Of a DNA stretch of 48,458 bases, positions 24,930 through 34,318 are shown in pieces; within the stretch, counting starts at the first letter, position 1, and every line of letters starts with the position of its first letter. The translations under genes and the position numbers were made by a program. Under the pieces are notes generated by a model. It made no database searches. It saw nothing but the letters and a program-made list of their open reading frames with translations, and was not told the origin of the DNA. Where the stretch lies: assembly GCA_015061085.1 (NCBI GenBank), contig SUXG01000017.1:1-48458 (forward strand), given 5' to 3'. The DNA comes from Bacteroidales bacterium. Its GTDB lineage: Bacteria; Bacteroidota; Bacteroidia; Bacteroidales; Muribaculaceae.

Positions 24930-26738
24930 TTACTGATTAGAAGTCTCCTCTGCTTTTTCGTTGGTTTTTTCTTTGATGATGCTGACGCAGAGTGCACCGA
25001 TTGCAAGTGAAATACCGGCAATAATCATCATTATATATTGAGGTGCAAGTTGTCCCGGAGTGCTGAACAATGAGAGGATCCAACCACCTGCCAATGCACC
25101 AATGATTTGAGGTAAGCAGATTGAGCAGTTGAAGAGACCGAGATAAGCACCGATGTTACCACCCTTCAATGAGTTGGTGAGGATTGTAAACGGCCATGCC
25201 AACATTGCCGCCCATGCGCAACCGATGAGGAAGAAAGCAATGAACAACATGTATTGATTTTGAATCAAACCGGCAAGTACAAAGCCGACTGCACCAAGAA
25301 TGAGGCTAAGTGAATATGAGAACTTACGGCTTCGGAAACGTGGAAGAACGATAGCCCAAAGCACCGAACCGATAGCTTGAACGGCAAACAAGATACCTAC
25401 CCAGTCACCGGCAGCATTGTATTGTGGAGATGCTGTGTTGAGGTCGATCTTTGTCTCATATTTGCAAGAGTTTGCATCTGAAATTTGATGAACTTCTGCT
25501 TCTTCTACGACAGTCTTGCCTGTCTTTTTATCGACGGCTACGATGCCGGCTGTTGTCAGACGGAATCCTCCTTTGATTTGAGAGAGATAATCCTTGATAA
25601 ATACATCGCCTGTCACAGGAGTGTCAACACCGTCAATCACAAGTTTATCGCTTGGTTGAGCCACCTTTTGACCGAATGTGGCGAGAGGTTTACCGGTCGC
25701 AGGATTGAATACCACAAGATGATTGTTGACGATAGTGTCGCCGTTAAGAGCTACAGTTGAAGCCGGGTGGAATACACCACCAATTTCAACACCTTTCACA
25801 AGGGCTTGACCGTTTTCTACAATCTTGACAGTGTCGTTGATGAGAAGGTATTTAGCCGAATAAGAATTTGATCCGTCGTTGATAGCTGCAATCTTTTCGA
25901 TTTCAGGAGTGTCAAATGCATTCTTTGCAACAGTACCATTAGTGTAAGTCCACATGAAAAGGAATGCAAACCAACAGAAGAACTGCACAAGACCGACTGT
26001 CCAGAATGTCTTAGGAGCATTGACAAGAAGCTTGATAATATTGGTTTTTTCCTTCTTTTCTTGGTTGATACCATTGTATTCAGCGTATAGTTGTGGAGGC
26101 CATTCTTTAATTTTTGCAAGAGAATAAAGTACGCAGACCAAAAGAATTGCCGCACCTATATAGAATGAGTAAATCACTGTTTCAGGGACAACGCCATCAG
26201 GAGCAGTTGATTTGAAACCAATCCATGTCAATACGAATGGGAAAATGTAACCGACGATACTACCTGCGTTGCACAAGAAGCTCTGAATAGAGTAGGCGAG
26301 ACCTTTTTGCTTTTCGTTTACCATGTCGCCGACAAGCATTTTAAATGGTTGCATCGCCATATTGATAGAAGTGTCGAGGAGCATCAATGCAAACAATCCG
26401 ACGAGGATAGCGCTTGAAATTGTCAATCCAAAGCTACCTGCATTAGGAAGCAAGCACATCACTAATACAGCAATTGCCGCACCAAAGATGAGGTAAGGAA
26501 GACGACGACCAAATCTGTTCCATGTCTTATCACTCATTGTGCCAACGATAGGCTGAACGATAAGTCCCATTAATGGAGGGAGAATCCAAAAGTAACTCAA
26601 ATCGTGTGGGTCAGCTCCGATAGTCGCAAAGATACGAGAAACGTTTGCGCTTTGTAGAGCATAAGCAATCTGAACACCGAAGAATCCAAAACTGAGATTC
26701 CATAGTTTCCAGAAGCCTAAATCCGGTTTAGTTTTCAT
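24930..26738 (-). CDS. MFS transporter of the SLC45/GPH sugar type with inserted extracytoplasmic domain
   Basis: The protein (602 residues) matches SLC45-like sugar transporters: LWNLSFGFFGVQIAYALQSANVSRIF (helix 1), PIVGTMSDKTWNRFGRRLPYLIFGA (the conserved helix 2-3 loop) and DTSINMAMQPFKMLVGDMV. Helices 7 (about 246-265) and 8 (about 445-465) are separated by some 175 residues rather than the usual few dozen. The insert (about 268-442) is rich in short Val/Thr/Gly strands (VKGVEIGGVFHP, LVVFNPATGKPLATFG, GIVAVDKKTGKTVVEE). By topology it faces the periplasm. A role in maltodextrin or other glucoside uptake is inference from the family; no glycoside hydrolase is adjacent. Confidence 0.88.
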   Translation of the reverse strand: MKTKPDLGFWKLWNLSFGFFGVQIAYALQSANVSRIFATIGADPHDLSYFWILPPLMGLIVQPIVGTMSDKTWNRFGRRLPYLIFGAAIAVLVMCLLPNAGSFGLTISSAILVGLFALMLLDTSINMAMQPFKMLVGDMVNEKQKGLAYSIQSFLCNAGSIVGYIFPFVLTWIGFKSTAPDGVVPETVIYSFYIGAAILLVCVLYSLAKIKEWPPQLYAEYNGINQEKKEKTNIIKLLVNAPKTFWTVGLVQFFCWFAFLFMWTYTNGTVAKNAFDTPEIEKIAAINDGSNSYSAKYLLINDTVKIVENGQALVKGVEIGGVFHPASTVALNGDTIVNNHLVVFNPATGKPLATFGQKVAQPSDKLVIDGVDTPVTGDVFIKDYLSQIKGGFRLTTAGIVAVDKKTGKTVVEEAEVHQISDANSCKYETKIDLNTASPQYNAAGDWVGILFAVQAIGSVLWAIVLPRFRSRKFSYSLSLILGAVGFVLAGLIQNQYMLFIAFFLIGCAWAAMLAWPFTILTNSLKGGNIGAYLGLFNCSICLPQIIGALAGGWILSLFSTPGQLAPQYIMMIIAGISLAIGALCVSIIKEKTNEKAEETSNQ

Positions 26739-26898
26739 GTGTAAAGAATTTTATTTAGTTATTTATTTAGTTTTAGTCTTTTATCACTTAAAGTGTCAAT
26801 TTAATCTATCTGTATAAATTAATAATTTGTGATAATTTAATAAACTCAATTACTAACTTATGTAACTTGAAAAAACTGTACAAAATTAGTAAAAAATT

Positions 26899-26928
26899 TT
26901 TGTATTTGAGAAAAAAGCTATACCTTTA
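26899..26928 (+). promoter_or_regulatory. Possible promoter for the RNA methyltransferase-radA unit
   Basis: TTTG (26899-26902) and TACCTTTA (26921-26928, last base off consensus) are 18 bp apart. The ATG at 26937 follows so closely that the transcript would be almost leaderless. Confidence 0.4.
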
Positions 26929-26936
26929 TTGCAGAA

Positions 26937-27713
26937 ATGGAAATATCAAAGGCTAAAATTAAACTTTTCTCTTCATTATCAATTAAAAAACATAGAAAAG
27001 AGGAGAATTTGTTCATTGTCGAGGGCACAAAATGTGTTCTTGACACTATAGATTATTTCACTCCATACGCTATAGTTGCAACGAAGCAATGGTCTGAAAT
27101 GTATCGAGACAAAATCAAAGAAGAAGTTTTAATGACAGCTTCACCCACTCAGATTAGTCAGATTTCATCACTCTCTACAGCCTCTGATGTTGTGGCTATA
27201 TACCAACTTCCGGAGTGGGAATTGGATAATCGTCAGTTGGAGGATAATCTGACGTTGGTTCTGGACGGAGTCCAAGATCCGGGAAATTTGGGGACTATCA
27301 TACGAATAGCAGACTGGTTTGGTATCCACCAAATAATTGCATCGCATGATACTGTCGATGTGTTTAATCCAAAGACAATTCAAGCTACAATGGGAGCCAT
27401 TTCACGAGTGAAAGTGATATACACAGATATCAAGAAGCTGATAGAGAAGCACTCAGATCTTCCGATCTACGGCACATTGCTTGAGGGAGAAAATATTTAT
27501 GAAAAGAGTCTGAAATCTCCTGCGTTTATCATCATGGGCAATGAAGGCAAAGGGATTACTCCAACTATAAGGAGGCTAATCAGTGAAGGTCTTTTTATAC
27601 CATCATATCCGGGAGATGCCGATACAAGTGAATCATTGAATGTCGGTGTGGCTACAGCGATAACAATAGCAGAATTTCGTCGTCAAGAAATTGTGAACAA
27701 AAATGTCAAATAA
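26937..27713 (+). CDS. SpoU/TrmH-family RNA 2'-O-methyltransferase
   Basis: The enzyme transfers methyl from S-adenosylmethionine to a ribose of rRNA or tRNA. The 258 residues contain an N-terminal substrate-binding domain (KKHRKEENLFIVEGTKCV, about 15-90) and the knotted SPOUT domain with all three motifs: LDGVQDPGNLGTIIRIADWFG, IIMGNEGKGI and SLNVGVATAITIAEF. The N-terminal domain makes an rRNA target (RlmB-like) more likely than tRNA. It overlaps the start of radA by 11 bases. Confidence 0.93.
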   Translation: MEISKAKIKLFSSLSIKKHRKEENLFIVEGTKCVLDTIDYFTPYAIVATKQWSEMYRDKIKEEVLMTASPTQISQISSLSTASDVVAIYQLPEWELDNRQLEDNLTLVLDGVQDPGNLGTIIRIADWFGIHQIIASHDTVDVFNPKTIQATMGAISRVKVIYTDIKKLIEKHSDLPIYGTLLEGENIYEKSLKSPAFIIMGNEGKGITPTIRRLISEGLFIPSYPGDADTSESLNVGVATAITIAEFRRQEIVNKNVK

Positions 27714-29076
27714 GGTAAAGAATATATTTTTTTGCAGTAATTGTGGTCATGAGTCAGCAAAGTGGCTTGGCAAGTGTCCTGCATGTGGCGAATGGAATAC
27801 GTTTGTCGAAGAAAAAGTCGTTGTCAGTAAGAAATTATCGATAAAGGGAAAGCAGGGAGGTCTTGTTGAAAGTTCAAGTCCGATTAAAATTTCTGAAATA
27901 GAAATTAATGATGAGGTTAGAATTCACATGCCAAGTGAGGAACTCAATAGAGTCCTTGGAGGTGGCTTGGTTGCCGGCTCTTTGACATTGATTGGAGGCG
28001 AACCCGGTATTGGAAAATCAACATTGATACTTCAAAATATTTTGTCGATAAGAAACAAGACAATTTTGTATATATCAGGAGAGGAGAGTGCAAGTCAATT
28101 GAAATTGCGAGCAGAGAGGATTGGTAAAGTTGCTGATAATACATTTATTTTGTGTGAAACAAATTTGGAATCAATATTCAATCATATAGAAAACCTTCAG
28201 CCCCAAATCGTCATCATAGACTCTATACAGACAATAGCGACGCCTGACATAGAATCGGCAGCCGGTAGTGTCAGTCAGGTCAGGGAGTGCGCTGCGTCAT
28301 TGCTCAGATATGCCAAACAATCGGGTGTGCCTGTAATATTGGTCGGACACATAAATAAGGAAGGCTCAATTGCCGGGCCGAAGGTTTTAGAGCATATTGT
28401 AGATACTGTGTTGCAATTCGAGGGTGATAGGCAATATTTGTATCGCATACTCAGAGCCATTAAAAATCGTTTCGGATCAACTTCGGAGATTGGTATCTAT
28501 GAAATGGTGCAAAAGGGTCTTCGCGAGGTGAAAAATCCGTCGGAGATGCTTTTGTCGCAGAATAGAACAGAGTCAATGTCAGGAATTTCAATAGGCGTGA
28601 GTGTGGAGGGTGTTCGTCCGTTTTTGATAGAGGTTCAGTCGCTTGTCAGTACGGCAGCGTATGGGACACCACAACGCTCTGTGACAGGCTTTGATCCACG
28701 CAGAATGAATATGTTGCTTGCTGTATTAGAAAAGAGAGTCGGTTTTAAGTTGGCGCAAAAAGATGTGTTTTTGAATATTGCGGGAGGTCTTAAAGTGTCG
28801 GATCCTGCATTGGATTTATCTGTTGTTTCAGCCATATTGTCGTCAAATTTTGATATTATAGTGCCGGATGGAGTTGCAATGGTTGGTGAAGTCGGTCTTT
28901 CAGGCGAAATTCGTACAGTCACAAGAGTAGAGCAACGTGTTGCTGAAGCGCAGAAATTAGGTTTTGCAACAATTTATATTCCTAAGGGAAATCTCAAAGG
29001 AGTAAAGGATACGTTCACGATAGAGATAAAGGAAGTGGGAAAAGTAGAGCAATTATTCAGAGAATTATTCTCATAA
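27703..29076 (+). CDS. radA: DNA repair protein RadA
   Basis: RadA is a RecA-like helicase that promotes branch migration during recombination. The 457 residues show the C4 zinc finger (C11, C14, C25, C28), Walker A GEPGIGKST (99-107), the KNRFGSTSEIG motif that defines RadA, and the C-terminal Lon-protease-like domain (from about 290), which lacks the protease dyad. Translationally coupled to the methyltransferase upstream by the 11-base overlap; the Pif1-TPR gene starts 9 bases after it. Confidence 0.98.
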   Translation: MSNKVKNIFFCSNCGHESAKWLGKCPACGEWNTFVEEKVVVSKKLSIKGKQGGLVESSSPIKISEIEINDEVRIHMPSEELNRVLGGGLVAGSLTLIGGEPGIGKSTLILQNILSIRNKTILYISGEESASQLKLRAERIGKVADNTFILCETNLESIFNHIENLQPQIVIIDSIQTIATPDIESAAGSVSQVRECAASLLRYAKQSGVPVILVGHINKEGSIAGPKVLEHIVDTVLQFEGDRQYLYRILRAIKNRFGSTSEIGIYEMVQKGLREVKNPSEMLLSQNRTESMSGISIGVSVEGVRPFLIEVQSLVSTAAYGTPQRSVTGFDPRRMNMLLAVLEKRVGFKLAQKDVFLNIAGGLKVSDPALDLSVVSAILSSNFDIIVPDGVAMVGEVGLSGEIRTVTRVEQRVAEAQKLGFATIYIPKGNLKGVKDTFTIEIKEVGKVEQLFRELFS

Positions 29077-29085
29077 TGAATTATT

Positions 29086-31065
29086 ATGGTAGAGCTGACA
29101 GAAGATATAGATTTAATCAATCCTGAGTTTTTAGCAGCATGGAATTTGATATGTAAAACGTCGGAATCTGTATTTTTGACAGGTAAAGCAGGAACAGGAA
29201 AATCGACATTTCTGAAGTATATCTGCAAGAATACGAAGAAAAATTATGTCGTATTGGCTCCGACCGGAATTGCTGCCATGAATGTAGGAGGTGTCACACT
29301 ACATTCGTTTTTCCAAATTCCGATGCGTCCTGTTCCCCCTGATGATGAAGAGTATAGTGTAAGAAAGATTCGAAGTAAACTAAAATTCAGCAAGGAGAAA
29401 ATTAAGATTATCAAAGCATTAGAGTTGTTGATTATTGATGAAATATCAATGGTTAGAGCTGATGTTATTGATTTTGTAGATCGTGTTTTGCGTAGTTATT
29501 CCGATAGGAAAAATGAGCCGTTTGGAGGAAAACAATTATTGCTTGTCGGCGATATATTTCAACTTGAACCGGTAGTTACGTCTGATATGAGGACAATACT
29601 GAGCAGATATTATGAGAATTATTTTTTCTTTAATGCGAAAGCATATGAGAAAGTGGATTTGGTGGCAATAGAGCTCAAAAAGATATATCGTCAAAGTAAT
29701 CCTCATTTTGTTGAAATTTTAGATAGAATAAGAATAAACAAGGCTTTTGATGCTGATTTGAGAGCAATTAACTCTCGATATGTAGCAAGGGATTATTACA
29801 GTAATGAGGATTTTACGATAACATTGGCAGCTCGCAAGGATACAGTCGATGCAATCAATGATGCAAAATTAGAGGCAATTCCGGGAGATGAATATACATT
29901 CCATGGAGAGATTGAAGGCGATTTTCCTGAAAAATTATTGCCGACGGATATGGAATTGGTGTTAAAGGTAAATGCGCAGGTTATATTTTTGAAAAATGAC
30001 AAGAATCATCGTTGGGTTAACGGAACAATTGGAAAGATTCATAGTATTTCGAATAATGCAATAATGGTAGAGTTGGAATCCGGTGATATTCATGCGATAG
30101 AACCATTTACTTGGCATAATATTAAATACACGTATGATGAAGCTAAAAAGCAAATTAAAGAAGAATTGCTTGGCTCATTCACCCAATATCCAATCAAAGC
30201 TGCATGGGCACTGACAATTCATAAGAGTCAGGGTTTGACTTTTAATCGCGTGGTGATAGATCTCGGAGGGGGTGCTTTCAGTAGTGGTCAGACGTATGTC
30301 GCATTGTCGCGATGCACATCATTGGAAGGTATAACTTTGAATTCAGTGATGTCAAAACGAGATATTATAGTTAATAAGACTGTTGTTGATTTCAGTAAGA
30401 GATTTAATGATAATTTGTTGATTTCCAAGAGTCTTGATAATGCAAAAGCAGATATGCTTTATCGTTTGGCATTGAAATCGTTTGATGATCTTAATATAAA
30501 TGATTCGATTAGGCAATTTTCTGAAGCTGTAAGTTTGAGAAACGATTTAGCAGATACAAAAACACAGCGTTTCATATCGATGAAATTGAATATTATTCAT
30601 AGACAAAACGAAGAGATTGTCAGACTTCAAAGAGTATTGAAGGATCTTGCCAAAGAATATATCGATATGGGTGGAGAGTGTCTGAATATTGCAGACGCAT
30701 CGGAAGCTGCAATCGCTAATTTTGATAAGGCATTAAAACTGGATGCTGATAATGTCGATGCTATGTATGGCAAGTCTTTGGCTCTGAGTGATATGTGTCG
30801 ATATGAAGATGCAATGGAATGTCTTAACAGGGTGTTTAAAATCTCGCCCCGACATTATCAATCAAGATGTCTGTATGGAACTTGTCAATTTAATTTAGAA
30901 AACTATGACAAGGCATTAATGGCATATAACACGGCTTTAAAGATTAAGCGTACAGATCCTGATTTGCATTTGCGTTTTGCCGAATGTTGTGATAAATTGG
31001 AATTATACGATATTGCAGAAGAACACAGAGAGTTGGCTGTAAAGTATCGTAAAAGAAAAAAATGA
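29086..31065 (+). CDS. Pif1/RecD2-like superfamily 1 helicase with C-terminal TPR domain
   Basis: The helicase part (about 1-450) has Walker A LTGKAGTGKST (31-41), LAPTGIAAMNVGG (motif Ia), LLIIDEISMV (Walker B, 114-123), GDIFQLEPV (motif III) and WALTIHKSQGLTFNRVVIDLG plus YVALSRCTSLEG (motifs V-VI): a 5'-3' DNA helicase signature. The remaining 200 residues contain TPR-like helical repeats (AIANFDKALKLDADNVDAMYGKSLALSDM, AMECLNRVFKISPRHYQSR, ALMAYNTALKIKRTDPDLHLRFAECC). The repeats probably bind a protein partner. Cotranscribed with radA, which fits a role in recombination or repair. 659 residues; no obvious frameshift. Confidence 0.93.
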   Translation: MVELTEDIDLINPEFLAAWNLICKTSESVFLTGKAGTGKSTFLKYICKNTKKNYVVLAPTGIAAMNVGGVTLHSFFQIPMRPVPPDDEEYSVRKIRSKLKFSKEKIKIIKALELLIIDEISMVRADVIDFVDRVLRSYSDRKNEPFGGKQLLLVGDIFQLEPVVTSDMRTILSRYYENYFFFNAKAYEKVDLVAIELKKIYRQSNPHFVEILDRIRINKAFDADLRAINSRYVARDYYSNEDFTITLAARKDTVDAINDAKLEAIPGDEYTFHGEIEGDFPEKLLPTDMELVLKVNAQVIFLKNDKNHRWVNGTIGKIHSISNNAIMVELESGDIHAIEPFTWHNIKYTYDEAKKQIKEELLGSFTQYPIKAAWALTIHKSQGLTFNRVVIDLGGGAFSSGQTYVALSRCTSLEGITLNSVMSKRDIIVNKTVVDFSKRFNDNLLISKSLDNAKADMLYRLALKSFDDLNINDSIRQFSEAVSLRNDLADTKTQRFISMKLNIIHRQNEEIVRLQRVLKDLAKEYIDMGGECLNIADASEAAIANFDKALKLDADNVDAMYGKSLALSDMCRYEDAMECLNRVFKISPRHYQSRCLYGTCQFNLENYDKALMAYNTALKIKRTDPDLHLRFAECCDKLELYDIAEEHRELAVKYRKRKK

Positions 31066-31167
31066 GCGACATTTGAATTATGCCGTCTCATTTGTTTGAC
31101 TGTTTTAGTTTTCGATATTTGTAGTGTCTGAAATTATAGGCGTAGCTAAAATGACCTATGCACCAAA

Positions 31168-31944
31168 TTATTCGTTGTTTTTAGAATCTCTTTCGAGATA
31201 TGATTTAACTTCTTTGAATAGATGTGAAGCAAAAACGAAATCGTTTAGTGATTGACTTTGACTTTTAAAAATTGTTTTGTTGTCTCCAATCCAATCACAT
31301 TTTCCTTTGTTGATGAATACGATATTTTCTCCGATTCCTAAGACAGAGTTCATGTCATGGGTGTTGATAATAGTCGTAATGCCATATTCGTGAGTGATGT
31401 CAGAAAGGAGTTCGTCGATAAGGATTGAAGTGCGAGGGTCAAGACCAGAGTTGGGCTCGTCACAAAAAAGATATTTAGGATTTAGAGCAATCGCACGAGC
31501 AATCGCAACACGCTTTTGCATACCTCCTGATATTTCTGAAGGATATTTATTATCGGCATTTTCAAGACCAACTCTTCTGATGCAGAATTTAGCTCTTTCT
31601 ATTTGGTCTCTTCGTGTCATCGGGCTGAACATTTTGAGAGGAAACATGACGTTGCCAAGCACAGTTTCGTTGTCAAAAAGCGCAGAGCCTTGGAATAGCA
31701 TACCGATTTCGGTTCGCAGGGCTTTTCTTTGGTTGGCACTCATTCGAGTAAAAGGTCTGTTGTCATAGAAGATTTCGCCTTGCTCTGGGACATGAAGTCC
31801 GATAAGACATTTCATAAAGACCGTTTTTCCCGAGCCACTCTGACCGATGATAAGATTGGTTTTACCTGATTCAAAAGTTGCGGAAACATCGTGTAGGATA
31901 CGAGTTCCATCAAAATATTTTGATATGTTTTTAGCTTCAATCAT
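31168..31944 (-). CDS. mlaF: ABC transporter ATP-binding protein, MlaF type
   Basis: The 258-residue ATPase has Walker A GQSGSGKTV, signature SGGMQKRVAIARA, Walker B KYLFCDEPNSGLD and the Mla-typical YEGFNTHDM-like NTHDMNSV switch. MlaF energises phospholipid movement between the membranes to keep outer-membrane asymmetry. It starts 20 bases after the MlaE permease. No substrate-binding MCE protein (MlaD) follows in this window, unlike the proteobacterial operon. Confidence 0.9.
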   Translation of the reverse strand: MIEAKNISKYFDGTRILHDVSATFESGKTNLIIGQSGSGKTVFMKCLIGLHVPEQGEIFYDNRPFTRMSANQRKALRTEIGMLFQGSALFDNETVLGNVMFPLKMFSPMTRRDQIERAKFCIRRVGLENADNKYPSEISGGMQKRVAIARAIALNPKYLFCDEPNSGLDPRTSILIDELLSDITHEYGITTIINTHDMNSVLGIGENIVFINKGKCDWIGDNKTIFKSQSQSLNDFVFASHLFKEVKSYLERDSKNNE

Positions 31945-31964
31945 ATTGACAAATCATTAAATGA

Positions 31965-32708
31965 TTACATTAAAAGTTTTGTTAAGACAATGTCTAACAA
32001 TAGGATTAAAATTGAGCTTGTCACCACAGCATTGGTCGATGCTTTACCGACTTCTAAAGCTCCACCCTTCACATAATAACCAAAGTAGGCAGCGACAGAT
32101 GTAATTACAAAAGCAAATACGTATGTTTTAATGATTCCATACCAAACATACCATTCGTTGAAGAATGCTTGAATTCCAAGCAAGTATTTTTCAACAGAAA
32201 TCATATCTGTGAATTTGGCAATAAACCAACCACCGACTAATCCCATAGACATAGATAATATCGTCAAAACAGGAACAAATAATACAAATCCGGCAATTTT
32301 AGGCAGGACTATGTAGTTTGCTGAATTTACACCCATGATATCCATTGCGTCGATTTGTTCTGTCACCCTCATGGTTCCAATTTCTGATGCAATATTAGAA
32401 CCTACTTTCCCAGCGAGAATCAAAGCAAGGATTGATGATGAAAATTCAAGCAAAAGGATTTCTCTGGATGCATAGCCGACAGTGTATGCAGGCATGAATG
32501 GAGAGGTGATATTAAGCTCCATTTGGATTACAATTACAGCTCCGATAAATACGGATATAATTAAAACCAAAGGTATAGAGTCAACACCTAATTTACTGAT
32601 TTCAAACAACATATTTCTGAAGAATTCTCTCCATTTGTCAGGAATTCTAAATACCTGTGTTATAAACAGACAATAGCGTCCGAATGATTTTATTGATGAT
32701 ACTAACAT
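31965..32708 (-). CDS. mlaE: ABC transporter permease, MlaE type
   Basis: The 247-residue permease has the MlaE pattern: an N-terminal amphipathic part (FRIPDKWREFFRNMLFEISKLGVDSIPLVLIISVFIGAVIVIQ), the conserved ASREILLLEFSSSILALILAGKVGSNIASEIGTMRVTEQIDAM core and helices ending VTSSILILLLDIVLTKLLM. First gene of the mlaE-mlaF unit; the divergent uridine kinase promoter region lies upstream. Confidence 0.93.
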   Translation of the reverse strand: MLVSSIKSFGRYCLFITQVFRIPDKWREFFRNMLFEISKLGVDSIPLVLIISVFIGAVIVIQMELNITSPFMPAYTVGYASREILLLEFSSSILALILAGKVGSNIASEIGTMRVTEQIDAMDIMGVNSANYIVLPKIAGFVLFVPVLTILSMSMGLVGGWFIAKFTDMISVEKYLLGIQAFFNEWYVWYGIIKTYVFAFVITSVAAYFGYYVKGGALEVGKASTNAVVTSSILILLLDIVLTKLLM

Positions 32709-32728
32709 AAAATTCTATTTTATTTCTG

Positions 32729-32758
32729 CAAAGGTACGAAAAATTTTGATTAAATTTG
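32729..32758. promoter_or_regulatory. Closely spaced divergent promoter elements (mlaE and udk)
   Basis: A - strand TACCTTTG (32736-32729) points at mlaE and a + strand TAAATTTG (32751-32758) points at udk. The two -7 elements are only 14 bp apart. Neither has a convincing TTTG at the expected distance (both would use TGCA), so the calls rest on the -7 elements. Confidence 0.4.
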
Positions 32759-32819
32759 CACTTTACAATTGTTGAAATATTTTTTAGTAAATCAAATTTT
32801 AGCAAGTAGGAAAATTATT

Positions 32820-33425
32820 ATGATAATTATAGGCATAGCAGGAGGGACGGGCTCGGGAAAAACGACTGTTGTTAGTAAAATAGTAGAGTCATTGCCTAAG
32901 GATAAGGTCGCAGTGATTCCACAAGATTGTTACTATAAGGACAATCATCATATACCGCTTGAAACTCGTCTTAAGATGAATTATGATGAGCCGGATTCAA
33001 TAGAATGGACATTATTGGTAAAACACCTTAAGGAGTTGAAGTCGGGTCGTTCTGTTCAAGTGCCTACTTACGAGTTTGTCACATGCTCAAGGTTGAGCGA
33101 AACAAAAGAAGTGCTTCCGAGTGAAGTGATAGTAGTTGAAGGTATTTTAGTACTTTGTGATTCTGTGTTGAGAGAATTGATGGATATCAAAGTGTTTGTT
33201 GATACAGATGCAGATGAGAGGTTGATCCGAGTGATAAATCGTGATTGTGTTGAAAGAGGTCGTACCCCGAAAATGGTGATCGATAGGTATCAAGAGATTC
33301 TCAAGCCTATGCATGAACTTCATATTGAGCCATCGAAGAAACATGCTGATATTATTATCCCGCAAGGTGGTGATAATGTGGTTGCTATCAAATTGTTGAC
33401 AGATTACATTAAATCATTACTTTAA
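32820..33425 (+). CDS. udk: Uridine kinase
   Basis: Phosphorylates uridine and cytidine in pyrimidine salvage. From the ATG at 32820 the protein has 201 residues and starts MIIIGIAGGTGSGKTTVV, with the P-loop at about 8-16. PQDCYYKD, NYDEPDSIEW, VPTYEF and a VIVVEGILVLCD segment are all family motifs. The frame is open for 17 codons upstream, but that start would lie in the presumed leader and adds residues not typical of the family. Followed 9 bases later by lptB; both belong to a run ending at 37005. Confidence 0.95.
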   Translation: MIIIGIAGGTGSGKTTVVSKIVESLPKDKVAVIPQDCYYKDNHHIPLETRLKMNYDEPDSIEWTLLVKHLKELKSGRSVQVPTYEFVTCSRLSETKEVLPSEVIVVEGILVLCDSVLRELMDIKVFVDTDADERLIRVINRDCVERGRTPKMVIDRYQEILKPMHELHIEPSKKHADIIIPQGGDNVVAIKLLTDYIKSLL

Positions 33426-33434
33426 GATTAAGGT

Positions 33435-34310
33435 ATGAGGATATTTTCATTGTTAAAAAAAAATAAATCTTACGAATCAATTGATGTTCTGAATGAGAAT
33501 GTCGAAGAAAATGAAATGGGTTTGTCAGATGCAATAGGTTCGGGCGAAGATTTGTTGCGAGCTGAGGGAAAGGGCGTATTGAGGCCTCAAAATCTTGTAA
33601 AAAAGTATGGCAAACGTACTGTTGTAAATCATGTTTCGATTGAGGTTACACAAGGAGAAATCGTCGGTTTGCTGGGTCCGAATGGTGCTGGTAAAACCAC
33701 TTCTTTTTATATGACTGTAGGGTTAATTACACCCAATGAGGGTGAAATATGGTTGGATAATCTGAATATTACAAAAATGCCCGTTTATAAGCGTGCTCAA
33801 AAGGGCATTGGGTACCTTGCACAAGAACCAAGTGTTTTTCGTAAATTGAGTGTGGAGGATAATATACGTGCTGTGCTTGAAATGACAAATAAACCCAAAG
33901 ATTATCAACGAGATAAACTTGAAAGTTTAATTCAAGAGTTTAATCTTGAAAAGGTCAGACATAATTTGGGCGATAGACTTTCGGGTGGCGAGAGAAGACG
34001 AACCGAAATAGCGCGATGTCTGGCAATTGATCCGAAGTTTATAATGCTTGATGAGCCTTTTGCCGGTGTCGATCCGATTGCTGTAGAAGATATTCAGTCG
34101 GTGGTATATAAATTGAAGGAGAAAAATATCGGAATATTGATAACGGACCACAATGCTCCGGAGACTCTCAGTATTACGGATAGAGCGTATCTTCTCTTTG
34201 AGGGTAAAATTCTATTTCAAGGCACAAGTGAAGAACTTGCAGAAAATCCAATCGTGAAAGAAAAATATTTGGGTCGCAATTTTGTGTTCAGAAGAAAACA
34301 TTTTGATTGA
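33435..34310 (+). CDS. lptB: Lipopolysaccharide export ATP-binding protein LptB
   Basis: LptB powers lipopolysaccharide extraction by the LptF/G permease (one such gene is at 18067). The ABC domain starts near residue 48; Walker A GPNGAGKTT (81-89), the Q-loop GIGYLAQEPSVFRKLSVEDNI, the LptB-typical signature LSGGERRRTEIARCLA and Walker B FIMLDEPFAGVDPIAVEDIQ are clear. The first 47 residues (acidic, ENVEENEMG) are an extension not found in the E. coli protein (241 residues versus 291 here). Confidence 0.95.
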   Translation: MRIFSLLKKNKSYESIDVLNENVEENEMGLSDAIGSGEDLLRAEGKGVLRPQNLVKKYGKRTVVNHVSIEVTQGEIVGLLGPNGAGKTTSFYMTVGLITPNEGEIWLDNLNITKMPVYKRAQKGIGYLAQEPSVFRKLSVEDNIRAVLEMTNKPKDYQRDKLESLIQEFNLEKVRHNLGDRLSGGERRRTEIARCLAIDPKFIMLDEPFAGVDPIAVEDIQSVVYKLKEKNIGILITDHNAPETLSITDRAYLLFEGKILFQGTSEELAENPIVKEKYLGRNFVFRRKHFD

Positions 34311-34318
34311 TAAAATTT

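Noticed and set aside
32769..32819. Longer uridine kinase start
   Set aside because: Adds 17 residues ahead of the P-loop that the family lacks and lies immediately after the -7 element, in the leader.
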